Shown here in pieces: positions 32,741-44,726 of a DNA stretch of 64,000 nucleotides. Each line of letters begins with the position of its first letter. The stretch's first letter is position 1. The notes under the pieces were generated by a model, which did no database searches, was not told the origin of the DNA, and was given only the letters and a program-made list of their open reading frames with translations. A program made the position numbers and the translations under genes. The stretch comes from Protea cynaroides (Eukaryota > Streptophyta > Magnoliopsida > Proteales > Proteaceae). The stretch covers positions 76,251,567 to 76,315,566 of the forward strand of contig CM053269.1 of assembly GCA_028583415.1 (NCBI GenBank), written 5' to 3'.

Positions 32741-35185
32741 TGCCATTATACCAGCCAAACTCACAATAGGCCCGTGAGTTTAGAGTTATATATGTTATAA
32801 TAGGCACATGGATGACTATTGTGTGGTGTAAAGGCTCTAAAAATTGAACCCTTTAAATCAAGTCTCATACTTGATTTAAAGAAAGAGAAAGTAATAATTT
32901 ATTAAATGATCAAAGTTCGGAATTAAGATGTTGAATCTTAGTAGATCTGATCCGAGGTTTTTTTATTGGACCATTCAATTAGTCTTTTTCTCAAGTGGTG
33001 ACTTAAGTTATTGTCTTAAATTGATTAATTTGGATAAAATATCTTGGTTATTCATGAATGAGCTTGGAATTCAACTTCTATTTAGACTTTAATATAATGG
33101 TTCAAGCAAATGGTTTATTAGAAGCTTTATCATGTAAATGTATATTTTTTAATCATTTGCCTAGCATCGATCATATTTGAGATGTTGAAGCATAAATTTA
33201 AATAATGGAATTTAAGGCCTAATTGGTTGGCCTGATTGGTTGTTTATCTAAGACAACATGTTTATAAAAAAATTTGGTCAAAAAAGATATATAAGTTCTT
33301 ATGCAAGTAATTATACATATAAAATTGCATGATAATTTACATTAATAATTTTTTTATTTTTGCCAAATGTATCTTAAATAGCTAGTTATATTTGATATGC
33401 TTATAATTGTGCATTAGAAAATAAAAATGAAAATGTAGGATTGCAGGATCACCCACTAAAGGTATTTCCATTGATATATGTTAAGTATTTTAATATAAAC
33501 CTATCTTATTGTGATTTTCATTAGTTGTGAATACCTCTATAAAACTTTGAATGGGTATTATGAAAGAAGTAATGTTTGAAAGATTTATTTTAAGTGGTTA
33601 CACTCTATTTGTCTATGTATTAAAATCATATTAAACTTTAATTAGTCTAAGTTGTTGGCATTTCAAGTCAAGTGATCTATTTTAATGATTTTAATATCAA
33701 GAGACATTTGCATTATTTGAATGCATGTTTTTATACATTTGACCATGCTTGTGTTTATGGTTGGGTTTATTTTCGGGTTGTGATAAGTTCAAGTGTTGGC
33801 AATATAAAAGTCCCACACTAATTTGAATTGATTAACTTATCCAAGATGCTTAATTGAAACATGCAGCCTATTGATAGATGAAATTCTATATAAACATGTA
33901 TATAGCTTTGTTGGAAGTATTACAGATAATATTGTTAGCCGTGTTTATGTAAATTACATGTTATGTTTTAAAACAAGGTGCATGGGTACTGAAATACGGT
34001 AGGTTATTATATGCATGATCGGAAAGAGTATAATAAAAAAAAAATATGAGGATTTTATAAGCATGCAAATTTTGCATGAAGAATTTATTTAAAGAAAAAG
34101 AATAATAATAAATTCAAGTAGAGTGTGGTTCATCTCTACTTTACATTATGTGGTTATGGAATCTAGAGGATAAGTCCAGATTCAGGAACACTACCATGTG
34201 TAATAAAAGACACGCACAAACATTTATTGGTGGGGGAGTAATTGAAAATTATGGTATGAGTTCCACTATGTAAAATCTCATGAGACGTTGTGAGATTTAA
34301 AAGTCGAGATAAGGATCAAGTGGCTAAATATCTCAATAACAGATATATGATGAAAATTGAAACCGATTGTGCTATTTTAAGTAGCAGGCATAAAAGTAAG
34401 AAGCACAAGTCATGTAAGACAAATATGATTAAATCGGTTGCTTAAATATCTAAGGACATTCAAAACATGTATGTCTTAGGCAATTTATAATATATCTGGA
34501 AAAGCTAAGGAGATAGCGTGTTTTTATTCAGTTAGAGACATTTTCAATTGAAAAATTATTTAGCTTCTGACCACTATTGTGGTAATAATTTAAAGGAATG
34601 AGCGTAAGGTCTGTGATTCATAAGTCAAGGTGATGGACACTCAACCTATGTGAGAAGAGATCCCTGAAACTAGGTTCAAATGGTGAAAACGAAGTCATTG
34701 AATGACTTGACTAGTACTATCATTTATTATTTATTCTAATTAAATGGAAAGATAGTACTCACCATGATAACAGGAGAATTAGTTTTAGAACTCTTAATTA
34801 GTAAAAAAAAATTCATAGATTTGTGGGGGTATGTTAACCGTGATGTATACTATGGGCTGACCTAAGTGAATGTAGGAATTGTGGTCATTTTCGATGAGAA
34901 TTTCTGTAGAAGAATTCTTTAAACATTTATGAACCAAGATGGGGACAGGGACAAAATGCCCACGTATAGAAAGGGTATACTGAAGAGTCGAACAGTAGGA
35001 TATGGCTGGTAGGACAGTCGACAACACCAATGAAGAAATGTTCAATGGGTCTGACTCAACCTATACGCTGTAGCGTGGCTTGCCAGGCCTAGTGCAGATT
35101 TAAATTCAAAAGGCATCTGTGACGATGTGTCCTATTGTTTTAATGTACTTAGGTTATCATTTGTTTTATCGATATTTTAAAACTT
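32741..35185. other. AT-rich degenerate element interior, no gene seen
   Basis: No frame over 85 codons and no recognisable domain. Because a polypurine tract and an LTR-like start follow at 35186-35197, this is probably the decayed interior of a plus-strand LTR element. Confidence 0.4.
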
Positions 35186-35490
35186 GTGGGGGAAATTGTT
35201 GTATTTTATTAATTTTTATTAAATAAAGTTTTGAAAAAAAATTATATTTTCTTTTAGTTTTCTCGGTATGAGGCTAGTGAGGTAAAGTTAATGAGATTAG
35301 AATCCAAGACCCTTTGGATGGGATGGGTTTTATTTGGCTTCTATTGGGTCGATAACAGTTTAACCCATTTGACTCAAATTTATTGGGTCGATAACTGTTT
35401 AATCCATTTGACCTAGATTTATTGGGTCAGTAATGGTTTAATCTGTTTGATATAGATCCATGAAGTGTCTTACAAGGTTAAGTCCTACAA
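35186..35490 (+). mobile_element. Polypurine tract plus 3' LTR start, TGTTGTATTTTAT family, copy 2
   Basis: GTGGGGGAAAT (35186-35196) is followed directly by TGTTGTATTTTATTAATTTT, the arrangement at the 3' end of LTR elements. The next 285 bases match the fragment starting at 21682, and the match fades after GTCTTACAAGG near 35480. Confidence 0.6.
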
Positions 35491-37680
35491 GTTTAATCGG
35501 TCCAAGCTTAAGTCCTACAAGTTTATTAAACAGTGTGATTCGATATTAATTTTAATCAATCGATCCGATTCGAGGGACATGGTATGACCCCAAAATTGAC
35601 ATCCCTAGTTTTAATACCCTTTCTTTCAAATTTCCGAGCCGAGAATAATAGAACAGGTAGAATGGTTACCTCCCTCAAAACTTGAGCTCCTACTTAGCCC
35701 TAGTATTCGTCGGGGACTAGGTGGACAGACCTGCTACTGAAAAAATCCAAATCAATACCAGATTTCGGGATACAGGTCTAACATCATGTGTGTGGGACTG
35801 AACCGATTACTTAATTACTTTATAAGTCACTTGGTTTACCAGGGATATGGATTGAAGTAGCTCTAGCTCTTGTTTATTATTTTCATATAAACCGCCTTAT
35901 GGTTGGTTATTAATTGCTTTATTTTTAATTGCCTTGTGCAGTCTCGCTGGGCTGCCACTTTCTTATTTGCACGGGGTTGAATCGCCAAATTCAATACAAT
36001 AACACACGGGCCATGAGTAGTAAGTAGTACAACGTGATCCTAATCCCCATTTATGTATCCATCCCCTTTCAATTGGTGGTTCGTATTAATCTTCTAATCC
36101 CCATTAGGTGTATCCCCAATTATTTAGACCAATCTAAAATATTTCAAAGCACACGGCTTGACACAGCCTCACATTGTATGATGTGGTCCCATGCCCAATA
36201 AGTGTATCGAATCAAGTGCAATTTTAATGAGTAACTTTCCTATAGTGAGATCTCATTTTTTTCCGTACATTGTGTGTGGGTACGACCTCGTATGAAGGCC
36301 TATTTTTTATAAATAAAAAAATAAAATGATTTTTCCTTTCTTTTAATTCTTATTTTTTCTCATACTCTAGCTTGAGGGTTGACATCACATTTGGTCCTTC
36401 ACCAAAGTTTAGAGTCCGTACAAATAACGACCTAAGTCATCACATGTTTGAAGATACTTAGGTTAGCGTAACATGGAAACTTGGCATAGGTTTTCCCAAA
36501 AAATTTAAATGCTTAGATTGGATTCATCAATGATCAATTGTCACATTTAGAATATAGGAAATGATGGAAAGGGAGATCGGTTTTTGGATTAGACAGTTTG
36601 GATACGTAATACCTTCCCAAATTATAACATGACACTTACCCATTCTCTAAAGAGACTAAAAGCCTAATCGATTTAAGTTGCGAGTCATTAGTGTCTCTCC
36701 AGGTGAGAGACAACATTTATAGATCCTAGACCTTGTCTAGGTGGGGACACCCATATTTTACCATCTATTAACATAGATGGACATGATCAGAAGGCAAAAG
36801 CCTATGACCTATCAATTAAGAACACATCCCCTTTTTTCTACAAAATTCTTTCTTTCAGTCGGAAGAGAGGACTACAAAAAATCCTATGTCCTCACACGAT
36901 AGATAGAGATCAGATGCGGCAGGACGTCTGGCATTGGGGACCTGAATCCTCTCCTCCCAGGGTATCTGGAGGAGAGGCAACTACCTGGCCTCGATGCTTG
37001 ACACGTGGCAAGGTTGGAATGCAACATCGTTCATACCCGTTAGTGCAGGACAGAATAAAGTGAGACGCAGGCAGCGAAACCATTCTGTTTCTCATCTCTG
37101 CGTAAGCCTGTTTCGTCTCGCCCCCAACTCCATCTGCATACCGAGATCTCACCTTTCATCTTCATCTTCATCTCCTCTGGTTTTGAAGTCTTGCTGGCTC
37201 TGACAGAGAGAGAGGGCCTGTCTATGCAAAATAGATTCTCCCCAGCCCGCCACCATTCTTCTTCATCTCGTTTGGTTTTGAAGCATCTGCCTTAATTTTT
37301 ACCAAACACTTAGAAAGAAAAAGATCCTCTACTGTACTGCACTTATGTGTAGCAGAGGTGATGCTGAGTGTTTGAAGTGCATCAGAAGTGTGTCCTAATA
37401 CCCTCTCAATGTTTAAGATCAAAACTACTTGCAAAAGTACAGCAGATGATCCTAATCCTACATACTTGCCTCTTTAAAATAAGTCCTTTGATCTAAAGGG
37501 TTCCAAAATCCTCAATAGCATTCTATTATAGCAAAATACATCATAACCATTGAGAGAGCATCGATTACTTAATCTGTTGCACTCCCAGTAACTACAATCG
37601 AGTCCTAGACACTAAATGCCATAGACCATCCTGACCCAAAATCTCCACATCCCATCGAATATTCCTTTTTTTTTTTAACT

Positions 37681-37715
<35 letters not shown>

Positions 37716-37919
37716 TAATGGATAAAGCCTCACCATTTGCGGATTGATTAAGAAAAAGGAAGAACCTTGTCCTCAAAACATTCCAAAGCGCGTTGACGAA
37801 GATACGTTTCCTTCACCTGTTTCATTTCTCTTGTGTTCCGAATTCCAACTACTGCTGATAAAACAACTTATCAAATCAGGAACTGCTCGTAAATCTCTTA
37901 TCATCTTCAAAGGAAAAAA
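35491..37919. other. Intergenic region upstream of the TNL gene
   Basis: No gene is recognised. A fragment near 36935-37000 (CCTGAATCCTCTCCTCCCAG...GGAGGAGAGG) resembles the Mutator-type MITEs at 50.4-50.9 kb. A TTTA microsatellite lies at 37680-37717, about 200 bp before the TNL start codon. The TNL promoter must be in this region, but I see no clear TATA box. Confidence 0.5.
37680..37717. repeat. (TTTA)n microsatellite
   Basis: About nine TTTA units upstream of the TNL gene. Confidence 0.95.
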
Positions 37920-40900
37920 ATGCCTACTTTTCTGCTTGCTGCAACTGAGAAGGTGAGCTATTCAGCATCATCTGCCACACAAGGTTGCGATTCTTCTTCT
38001 TCTTCATCTTTCCCCTCTTCTGGTAGGGATTACGAGGTGTTCTTGAGCTTTAGAGGTGAAGATACTTGTACTAATTTCACCCATCTCCTCTACAACGCCC
38101 TTCTTGATTTTGGAATCCACACGTTTAAGGACAGCGGAGGACTCCAAATCGGAGAAAAGATAGATCCCGCGCTTCTGTCTGCAATCCACGGGTCTAAAAT
38201 CGCTATACCTGTCTTCACCGAAAACTATGCGTCCAGCATATGGTGCCTTCGTGAAATTGCCGAGATTGCGAAGTGCATGAAACAGAAGGAGGAAAGAAAA
38301 ATATCTGTGATGCCCGTTTTCTACCATGTAAAACCATCGGACGTCCAATATCAGATTGGTAGCTATATGAAGCCTTTTCGAAACCACCAGAAGAAGTACG
38401 GCCAGGAGACTGAGGGCTGGAAGAAGGCTCTGAAAGAGGTTGGTGACTTGAAAGGATGGGATCTGGAGAAGATCGCTGATGGGTAAGTCCAGCAGTTCTC
38501 TTACCTCAGTAGGCTAGTAGCCAAGGTTTTATAATTTGGGATATCAATCTCCATTGATTCCTATTGGAATCAGTGGGTATCCGTCGGAAATAGCCGGATC
38601 CAAGAAAAATGTTTGGAATTTTTGTATCAAGAACTGAGCTTTCTTCACGTTTTTGTAGTCGAAAGAATAAGACAACACCAAAAAGTAAGATTTTCTAACT
38701 TTTGTATGGATTTTTTTTTTGTGGTAATACGGAATCAATGGAAAGTCAAATCGTTCTCCGTGGCTTCTGGTTCGAATTGTTAATCAATGTTAAATTATTA
38801 ATCGCGTCAGATTTAATTCAAGAGAAATTTGGAGCCACTTTTAATTTTTTTTTTAAATAATTATGGTTTTCCATTTTTCTCAGTTTTTGGGGATTTCATC
38901 TTTTTAATTTTGAGCTGGACCAATTTCAGGCCGAGTTAACTTGGGATTGGATTGGTATTGGAAGTGGTCCATTAGCTTTCAGAATTCCGATCCCTATATC
39001 GTTGGTCTTCACCATTGATTGAAAGGTCATATTTTACTCAAAAACGTAATGTTTTGCTCGTTTTGGTTCAAACTTGACTTTAGATTCCACTTGAGTTGTG
39101 GCTGTATGGAGATTTTTCGAGTAAAACATTAATGCTGACGAATAAAGTGTATATAGATATTCAGATAATAATTAGATATGAACTTGAACATTAATTTAGC
39201 CACTTCATGAAGGATCCTATGTGTCCCGAAATCCAATTTCATATATCCGAGATGTGTGGCAGAGGTTCTGGCAAATAGGGTTTTAAGCAAGTCCAACATC
39301 TCCTTGGCTGTAGTTTATTTAGTAGGTAAAAGGTTGCAAGTGCAGTACAATGTAAAATGTTTACTTGTTTAGAAAATCAGGTTTAAGCAAGTCTAACATC
39401 TTATTGGCCTTTTTACATTCCTTAAATTGGTTGATGAGATCTTTGTGGTTGCTACTAAGCATGGGAAATGTGCAAATGGTTATTCTTTAGCCAAGTTGAT
39501 ATTTTTCTTGTTTGCTTCTTTTGTTAGGGTGGGATTCTTTGAAAGCTTTGTCTTGCTTCTTCTTCCTTCTTCCTTTCCTTTCACTAATGATTTGAGGGAG
39601 ATTATGAACTTGTGGTCAATGTTTAAAAAATCAGATAGGAATCAATGGAATCAGCCAAATTGAATTGGAATCGATCGGAGTTGATTCCAGTCAACTCTAA
39701 TTTTTTGCTTATTGGGTCCAACCAAATTAATCCAATTCCAGTCGATCACCAATCGAATAGGAATCAATGGGGACCGATTTTATACCCAATTCCTAGTTTT
39801 TAAGCCTTGTCTATGGTGCTTGTGACCCTAAGTCTTAAGATTGGCATTTGTGCCTGCTTATGTGTTTGGATGCCACCTATGATACCATGTAACAAATGTG
39901 ATGCTTTTAACGTTACAGCTTGGGATGATTTCCAATTCCATTAACGTCTGCCCTACCATCCTCATTGGAAAATAGGTATGGTAACCCTAAATTGCACGAA
40001 ACATATATCAATTATTCTATATCTTTTTGAGGATTTACTTTTTTTTTATGTTTAAGAGGATTTCTTCTAATATAATAGTATTATATATTTTTAACATAAT
40101 ATAATAGGAAAAAAAATTTTGGTAGAAAGTTTTTCATCATTGTAACATTCATCCCCTATTAGGAAGAATAACTTTTTTGGATTTAGGGTCATAAAAATGT
40201 GAATCTTTTAATTCTTTTCACCTCTTCCCTGGTTCTTTTGGCTGCCTTTTCCCATTTGGTAATTATTCATCCTTGCACACAAGGCAATAAGTCTAGGTGC
40301 GAAGGGGAGTGAGTCCCAATATGTACAATACTGACCATCTTCCATATTGAGCTACTATGAATCAACCTAGATCATGCTCAATATGAATTAATTCAGCTTT
40401 ATACCATTTTTATTTTTTATTCATCACCCAACTCATATATTTGAATCAACCTAGAGCATGCTCAATATGAATTAATTCAGCTTTATACCATTTTTATTTT
40501 TTATTCATCACCCAACTCATATATTCCCTTATTATTTGAATTATGCAGGCATGAAGGGAAGTTAATAAAACTAATTATTAAAGCAGTTTTGAGTAAACTG
40601 AGAAAGAGCCGAAAGAGTGGCAACCAGCTGGTTGGAAACAATTCTCATGTAGCGGGTATCCATGGCTTAGGTGGCATTAGTAAGACAACAATTGCCAGGT
40701 GTGTATACAATACAGTCTATCATCGCTTTGATGGACGTAGCTTCATAGCAGATGCTCGAGAAACTTTACAAATGAAAGGACCCATCCATTTGCAAAGTCA
40801 ACTTATTGGTAATATCTTGAATCTGGAGAATCCAAACGTTGCTGGTGTTGATCAAGGAATTCAAGGAATTCAAATGATCAGGCAAAGATTATCCGATAAG

Positions 40901-43900
40901 AGAGTTCTTTTTGTTTTTGATGATGTGCATTTTGATTTAAATGCAATAATTGGGAATCATGATTGGTTTGGCTTTGGAAGTAAGATTATCATTACAACCA
41001 GGAACAAGCATATTTTAGATGTTTTTGGAGTAGACGGAACTTATGAGCCCAATCCAATGGATTCTAATCAAGCTCTTCAACTTTTCAGCAAACATGCCTT
41101 CAAAAGGGACCGACTCCCAGAACATTTTTTGCATCTCTCAGAAGAGGCGGTAAAAACTATTGGAAGACTTCCTTTGGCACTCGAGATTATAGGTTCATCT
41201 TTATTTTGCACAAAAGAATCAGCATGGAAGGACATGGTGAAGAAGTTGAAAAATATTCCAAATGAAGAAGTGCAGAAGAAGTTGAAAATGAGTTATGAAG
41301 AATTAGATCATGTAGAGAGAGAATTTTTTCTTGATATTGCTTGTTTTTTTGTTGGAAAGGATAACAATATTGTGTGTTACATATGGGATGGGCACCTTTT
41401 TCCTGAAACAGGAGTTGAAGTTCTTCTTCGAAAGTCATTGGTTAAGATTGATGAAAACAATGAGCTAAGAATGCTTGATCAACTTCGTGATCTTGGAAGG
41501 GAAGTTGTTTATGAAGAAAATCTTAAGAAGCCTGCGAAACGTTGCAGGTTGTGGTCGGAGCAAGAGGGCTTCAGTATGTTGAATGCCCAAACGGTTGGTT
41601 CTCAATAAATCATCTGTTCACTTTATTTTGTGTTTCCAGTCATTAATGATGCTTTCAAGCATGAGCTAGCTATATGTTCAGAAAAATAAATCTATCATTA
41701 AAATGTATAGTTGGGAAAACTAAATAATTAGAAATGGTAGACATGGATGGCTCAATCCAGCATCCACCTCACCATCCAAGTTTTGGTTTCAGCCCAATGC
41801 AAGATTGTAATGGGCATCAAAACTTTGTTGGTTTAGTACACAAACTAGGAAAATGCTAAATTGTCAAACACTCCATTGCATAGTTGTCAAGGCGTCGCCT
41901 AGGCGCCCAGGCTGCCTTGGGTCGCCTTGGAAAATTGGGCGCCTTGGTCGCCTAGGCGGTCACCTTGGTCGCCTAGGCGGGCGCCTTGGTCGCCTAGGCG
42001 CCCAGTCAGGCCTCCATCGCCTTGGTTCGCCTTAGCGCCTTGACAACTATGATCCATTGTCTTATATTAGTTGTTAGTGACATTTTTTGTAGTCTCTTAC
42101 AAAGTTAGATGTACTCAATTCGATGATTATTTTTATTTGGAGAAAGTTTTTGTCAACCTAGAGTGAAGAGAAACTCGGTGAGAAAGTAGCCATTAAGATT
42201 CATTATAACATGAATCTGCCCAATACTATAGGTGACCATCCTTTGTGAATGTAAGTTTTGATTCTACATAATGAACTTCCTTACTTATTTAAGGTTATTT
42301 GTTTTGCAGGGAACTAGAAAAGTTGAAGGACCCTGTAGCAATATGCAATATAGACATCGTTTGATAAATGGACTCGTTGCAGTGACTAATATAAGGTTAC
42401 TTAAACTCGATTATGCGGTGGTGGTTTCTCGAAACTTGGTGCATTCTTTTTCAGAACTGAGATGGCTTAGTTTGAGGGGATGGCACAATACATCAGTTAT
42501 TCCAACCAATCCAAGGAAACTGGCTATTCTTGATCTATCATGTAGTAACATCAGAGAAAGCTGGCTGGGTTGGAACTATATCAAGGTCTTGCAGACTTCT
42601 CTCTATTATTTCTTGCAGTCAATCATAGAATCCTTTAAAAATGTTAATATCTAATTAGTTGCTGTTGTGTTATACAGATAGCAGAAACTCTCAAAGTTCT
42701 TGATCTGAAATATAGTGTTGAACTATCTCAAACTCCTGACTTATCAGCAAACCTACAGTTGGAGGTATTGCTTCTTCAAGGCTGTGTAAATTTGAATGTA
42801 ATTGACGCATCCATTGGTCATTTGAAGAGGTTAGTCATGCTGAACATGGAACGATGCAGGAGGCTAAAGTATCTCCCAACCAACATTTGTAAGTTGACAT
42901 CTCTTGAAAGACTTAACATCGGATTTACAGGAATCAGGAAATTGCCAGAAAACTTGGACAGCTTGGAGGCCTTAAAGGAGCTTCTCATTGACGGGACTTC
43001 GATAGAACAGTTACCTAATTCAATAGGTAATTTGACAAACCTCAAGAACCTAAGTGCTGGAGGTTGTAAAATCCAAGAAGGAGGGGTTCCTGATGTTATT
43101 GGGAGACTATCCTCTTTGGAGTCCTTGAGCTTAAATGGAAACCAAATTCGTAGCCTACCGGAAACTGTATCTAGCATTTCTTTGCTACAAAAACTTTCTT
43201 TGGCAGGGTGTACTGAACTTCAATCACTCCCAGAGCTTCCTTCTAGTTTGAAATTTTTAGATGCTTCGGGTTGTGCAATAAAATCACTTCCAAGTCTGTT
43301 AAACCTGACAAATTTAGAGGAATTGTGGCTTGATAATTGTGAGGATCTGGTGGAGATACCAACCACAATCAGTGCTCTTTCAAGGCTAGAGTCACTTGGT
43401 TTAACAAGTTGCCGCACCCTCCAATATATACCACAGCTCCCCTCAAGTCTGAGAAGCATGACTGCTTCGGGTTGTGAAAATGTGACAAAAATATCCAGCT
43501 TTTCGGACATGAGAAATTTGGTGACATTATGTCTTGATAAATGCCTAGCAAAAATTGAACGCCTTGAGGGATTAGATATTCTGCCCAAGTTGGAGATAAG
43601 AAACTGTGGCTTATTGAGGAAATTACCAAAACTACAGGGCTTGAAAATATTGATGTCCATACAAATTGAATGCTGCGATGAATTATCTGAAATTGAGGGT
43701 CTTGAGGGATTGGACTCCCTGGAGCGATTGGATATAAGACGGTGCGAATCATTGACAAAGATACAACTTCCCAAAAAACTGCGGATTTTAAATATTGATA
43801 TCTGTGAACAGTTATCTGAGATTCAGGGTCTGGAAGATTTGGAATCTTTGGAAGAAATAACAATTCGTTATTCCCCATCAGTATTACCACGTGTTTCAAC

Positions 43901-44726
43901 CTGGAAGAAACTGATATATCTAGACCTTTGTAGGTGTGATTTCATGGAAAGTTTACCAGATCTATTGAACTTAAACAAGCTAAAGAATGTACGGATTCAG
44001 AAATGTGGGAAGTTAATGCAGGTCCCAAGTGTTGACAGATTGAAGTCCTTGGAAGTATTGAAAGTTTTTAAATGCAAATTAATGGAAATATTACCAGATT
44101 TGTCAAACTTAACAAAACTAAGGGAATTATGCATCGAATACTGTGAGAAGTTAATTGAGATTCAGGGAGCTGATAGTTTGGAAATTCTAGAGGTCTTGCG
44201 CATCGATGGTTGCATTTCTATTGAAACATTACCATGTCTGTCAAAATTAAAGAAGTTGAGGATTCTATCAGCCGTTAACTGCCAGAAGTTAACTGAGATT
44301 CAAGGTGCCGAGGAATTACAATCCTTAAGGCTGTTGAATATCAATGATTGCATTTCTATTGAAACATTACCATGTCTGTCAAAATTAAAGAAGTTGAGGA
44401 TTCTATCAGCCGTCAACTGTGGGAAGTTAACTGAGATTCAAGGTGCATCAGAATTAGAATCCTTAAGGCAATTGAATATCAATAAGTGCATTTCTATTGA
44501 AACATTACCTTGTCTGTCAAACTTAAAGAAATTGAGGAAACTATCAGCCGTTGAGTGCAGGAAGTTAACCGAGATTCAAGGTATAGATAGATTGGAATCC
44601 TTAGAGCTGTTGAATGTTCGTGGGTGCTTGTCCATGAAATTACAAGATCCGTCAAGACTGAGGAAATTAATGACATTTGTTGACCCTAATTCTGATGATA
44701 GCGGCTATGATGTTCCTTCTGACTAG
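37920..44726 (+). CDS. TIR-NBS-LRR disease-resistance protein, L6-like, four exons
   Basis: Exons 37920-38482, 40549-41593, 42310-42585 and 42678-44726 join in phase with GT..AG borders to give 1310 residues. It should be a cytosolic or nuclear immune receptor. TIR domain (about residues 36-185): DYEVFLSFRGEDT, IPVFTENYASSIWCLREI with the expected catalytic Glu at 112. Linker GHEGKLIKLIIKAVLSKL. NB-ARC (about 205-500): P-loop GIHGLGGISKTT, kinase-2 VLFVFDDV (Asp312-313), RNBS-B GFGSKIIITTRN, RNBS-C ALQLFSKHAF, GLPL-like GRLPLALEIIGSSL, RNBS-D FFLDIACFF, and MLDQLRDLGREVV at 496 where MHD is expected. Exons 3 and 4 encode about two dozen leucine-rich repeats and an acidic tail. Odd points: the third Walker A Gly is Ser232; MHD is MLD; the stretch before the P-loop is about 20 residues short; the usual GEDTR reads GEDTC. 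The MHDQLRD-type motif and LRR style suggest the L6 group. Confidence 0.93.
38483..40548 (+). other. TNL intron 1
   Basis: Bounded by GG|GTAAGT and TTATGCAG|GC. It contains no recognised gene. The last 190 bases carry an 84-bp tandem duplication. Confidence 0.9.
40358..40525 (+). repeat. 84-bp tandem duplication next to the intron 1 acceptor
   Basis: Copies 40358-40441 and 40442-40525 differ at one clear base (GATC against GAGC). They end about 20 bp before the exon 2 acceptor and probably contain branch-point sequence. Confidence 0.95.
41594..42309 (+). other. TNL intron 2, with a MITE insertion
   Basis: Bounded by ACG|GTTGGT and TTTTGCAG|GGA. A 174-bp foldback element lies at 41879-42052. 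Confidence 0.88.
41879..42052. mobile_element. CCTAGGCG-rich foldback MITE in TNL intron 2
   Basis: The ends CATAGTTGTCAAGGCG and CGCCTTGACAACTATGA are inverted repeats. A 7-bp target duplication TCCATTG flanks it (41872-41878 and 42053-42059). The interior is built from GTCGCCTAGGCG and CGCCTTGG words. Plants carry many copies of this kind of element, from memory. Confidence 0.85.
42586..42677 (+). other. TNL intron 3
   Basis: A 92-base intron bounded by AAG|GTCTTG and TATACAG|ATA. It keeps phase 0 on both sides and links SNIRESWLGWNYIK to IAETLKVLDLKYS, the usual TNL junction at the start of the repeats. Confidence 0.85.
44211..44624 (+). repeat. Three tandem 138-bp (46-residue) LRR units
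   Basis: The units start at 44211, 44349 and 44487 and encode CISIETLPCLSKLKKLRIL, then SAVNCxKLTEIQG. The first two are nearly identical in DNA and the third is more diverged, so this part of the LRR was recently expanded by unequal exchange or slippage. Confidence 0.95.

Noticed and set aside
33000..35185. Possible pol remnant before the polypurine tract at 35186
   Set aside because: No RT, integrase or RNase H motif could be read in any frame, so only an unclassified interior is reported.
42818..43899. Minus-strand frames of 119-184 codons
   Set aside because: Antisense shadows of the TNL leucine-rich repeats.
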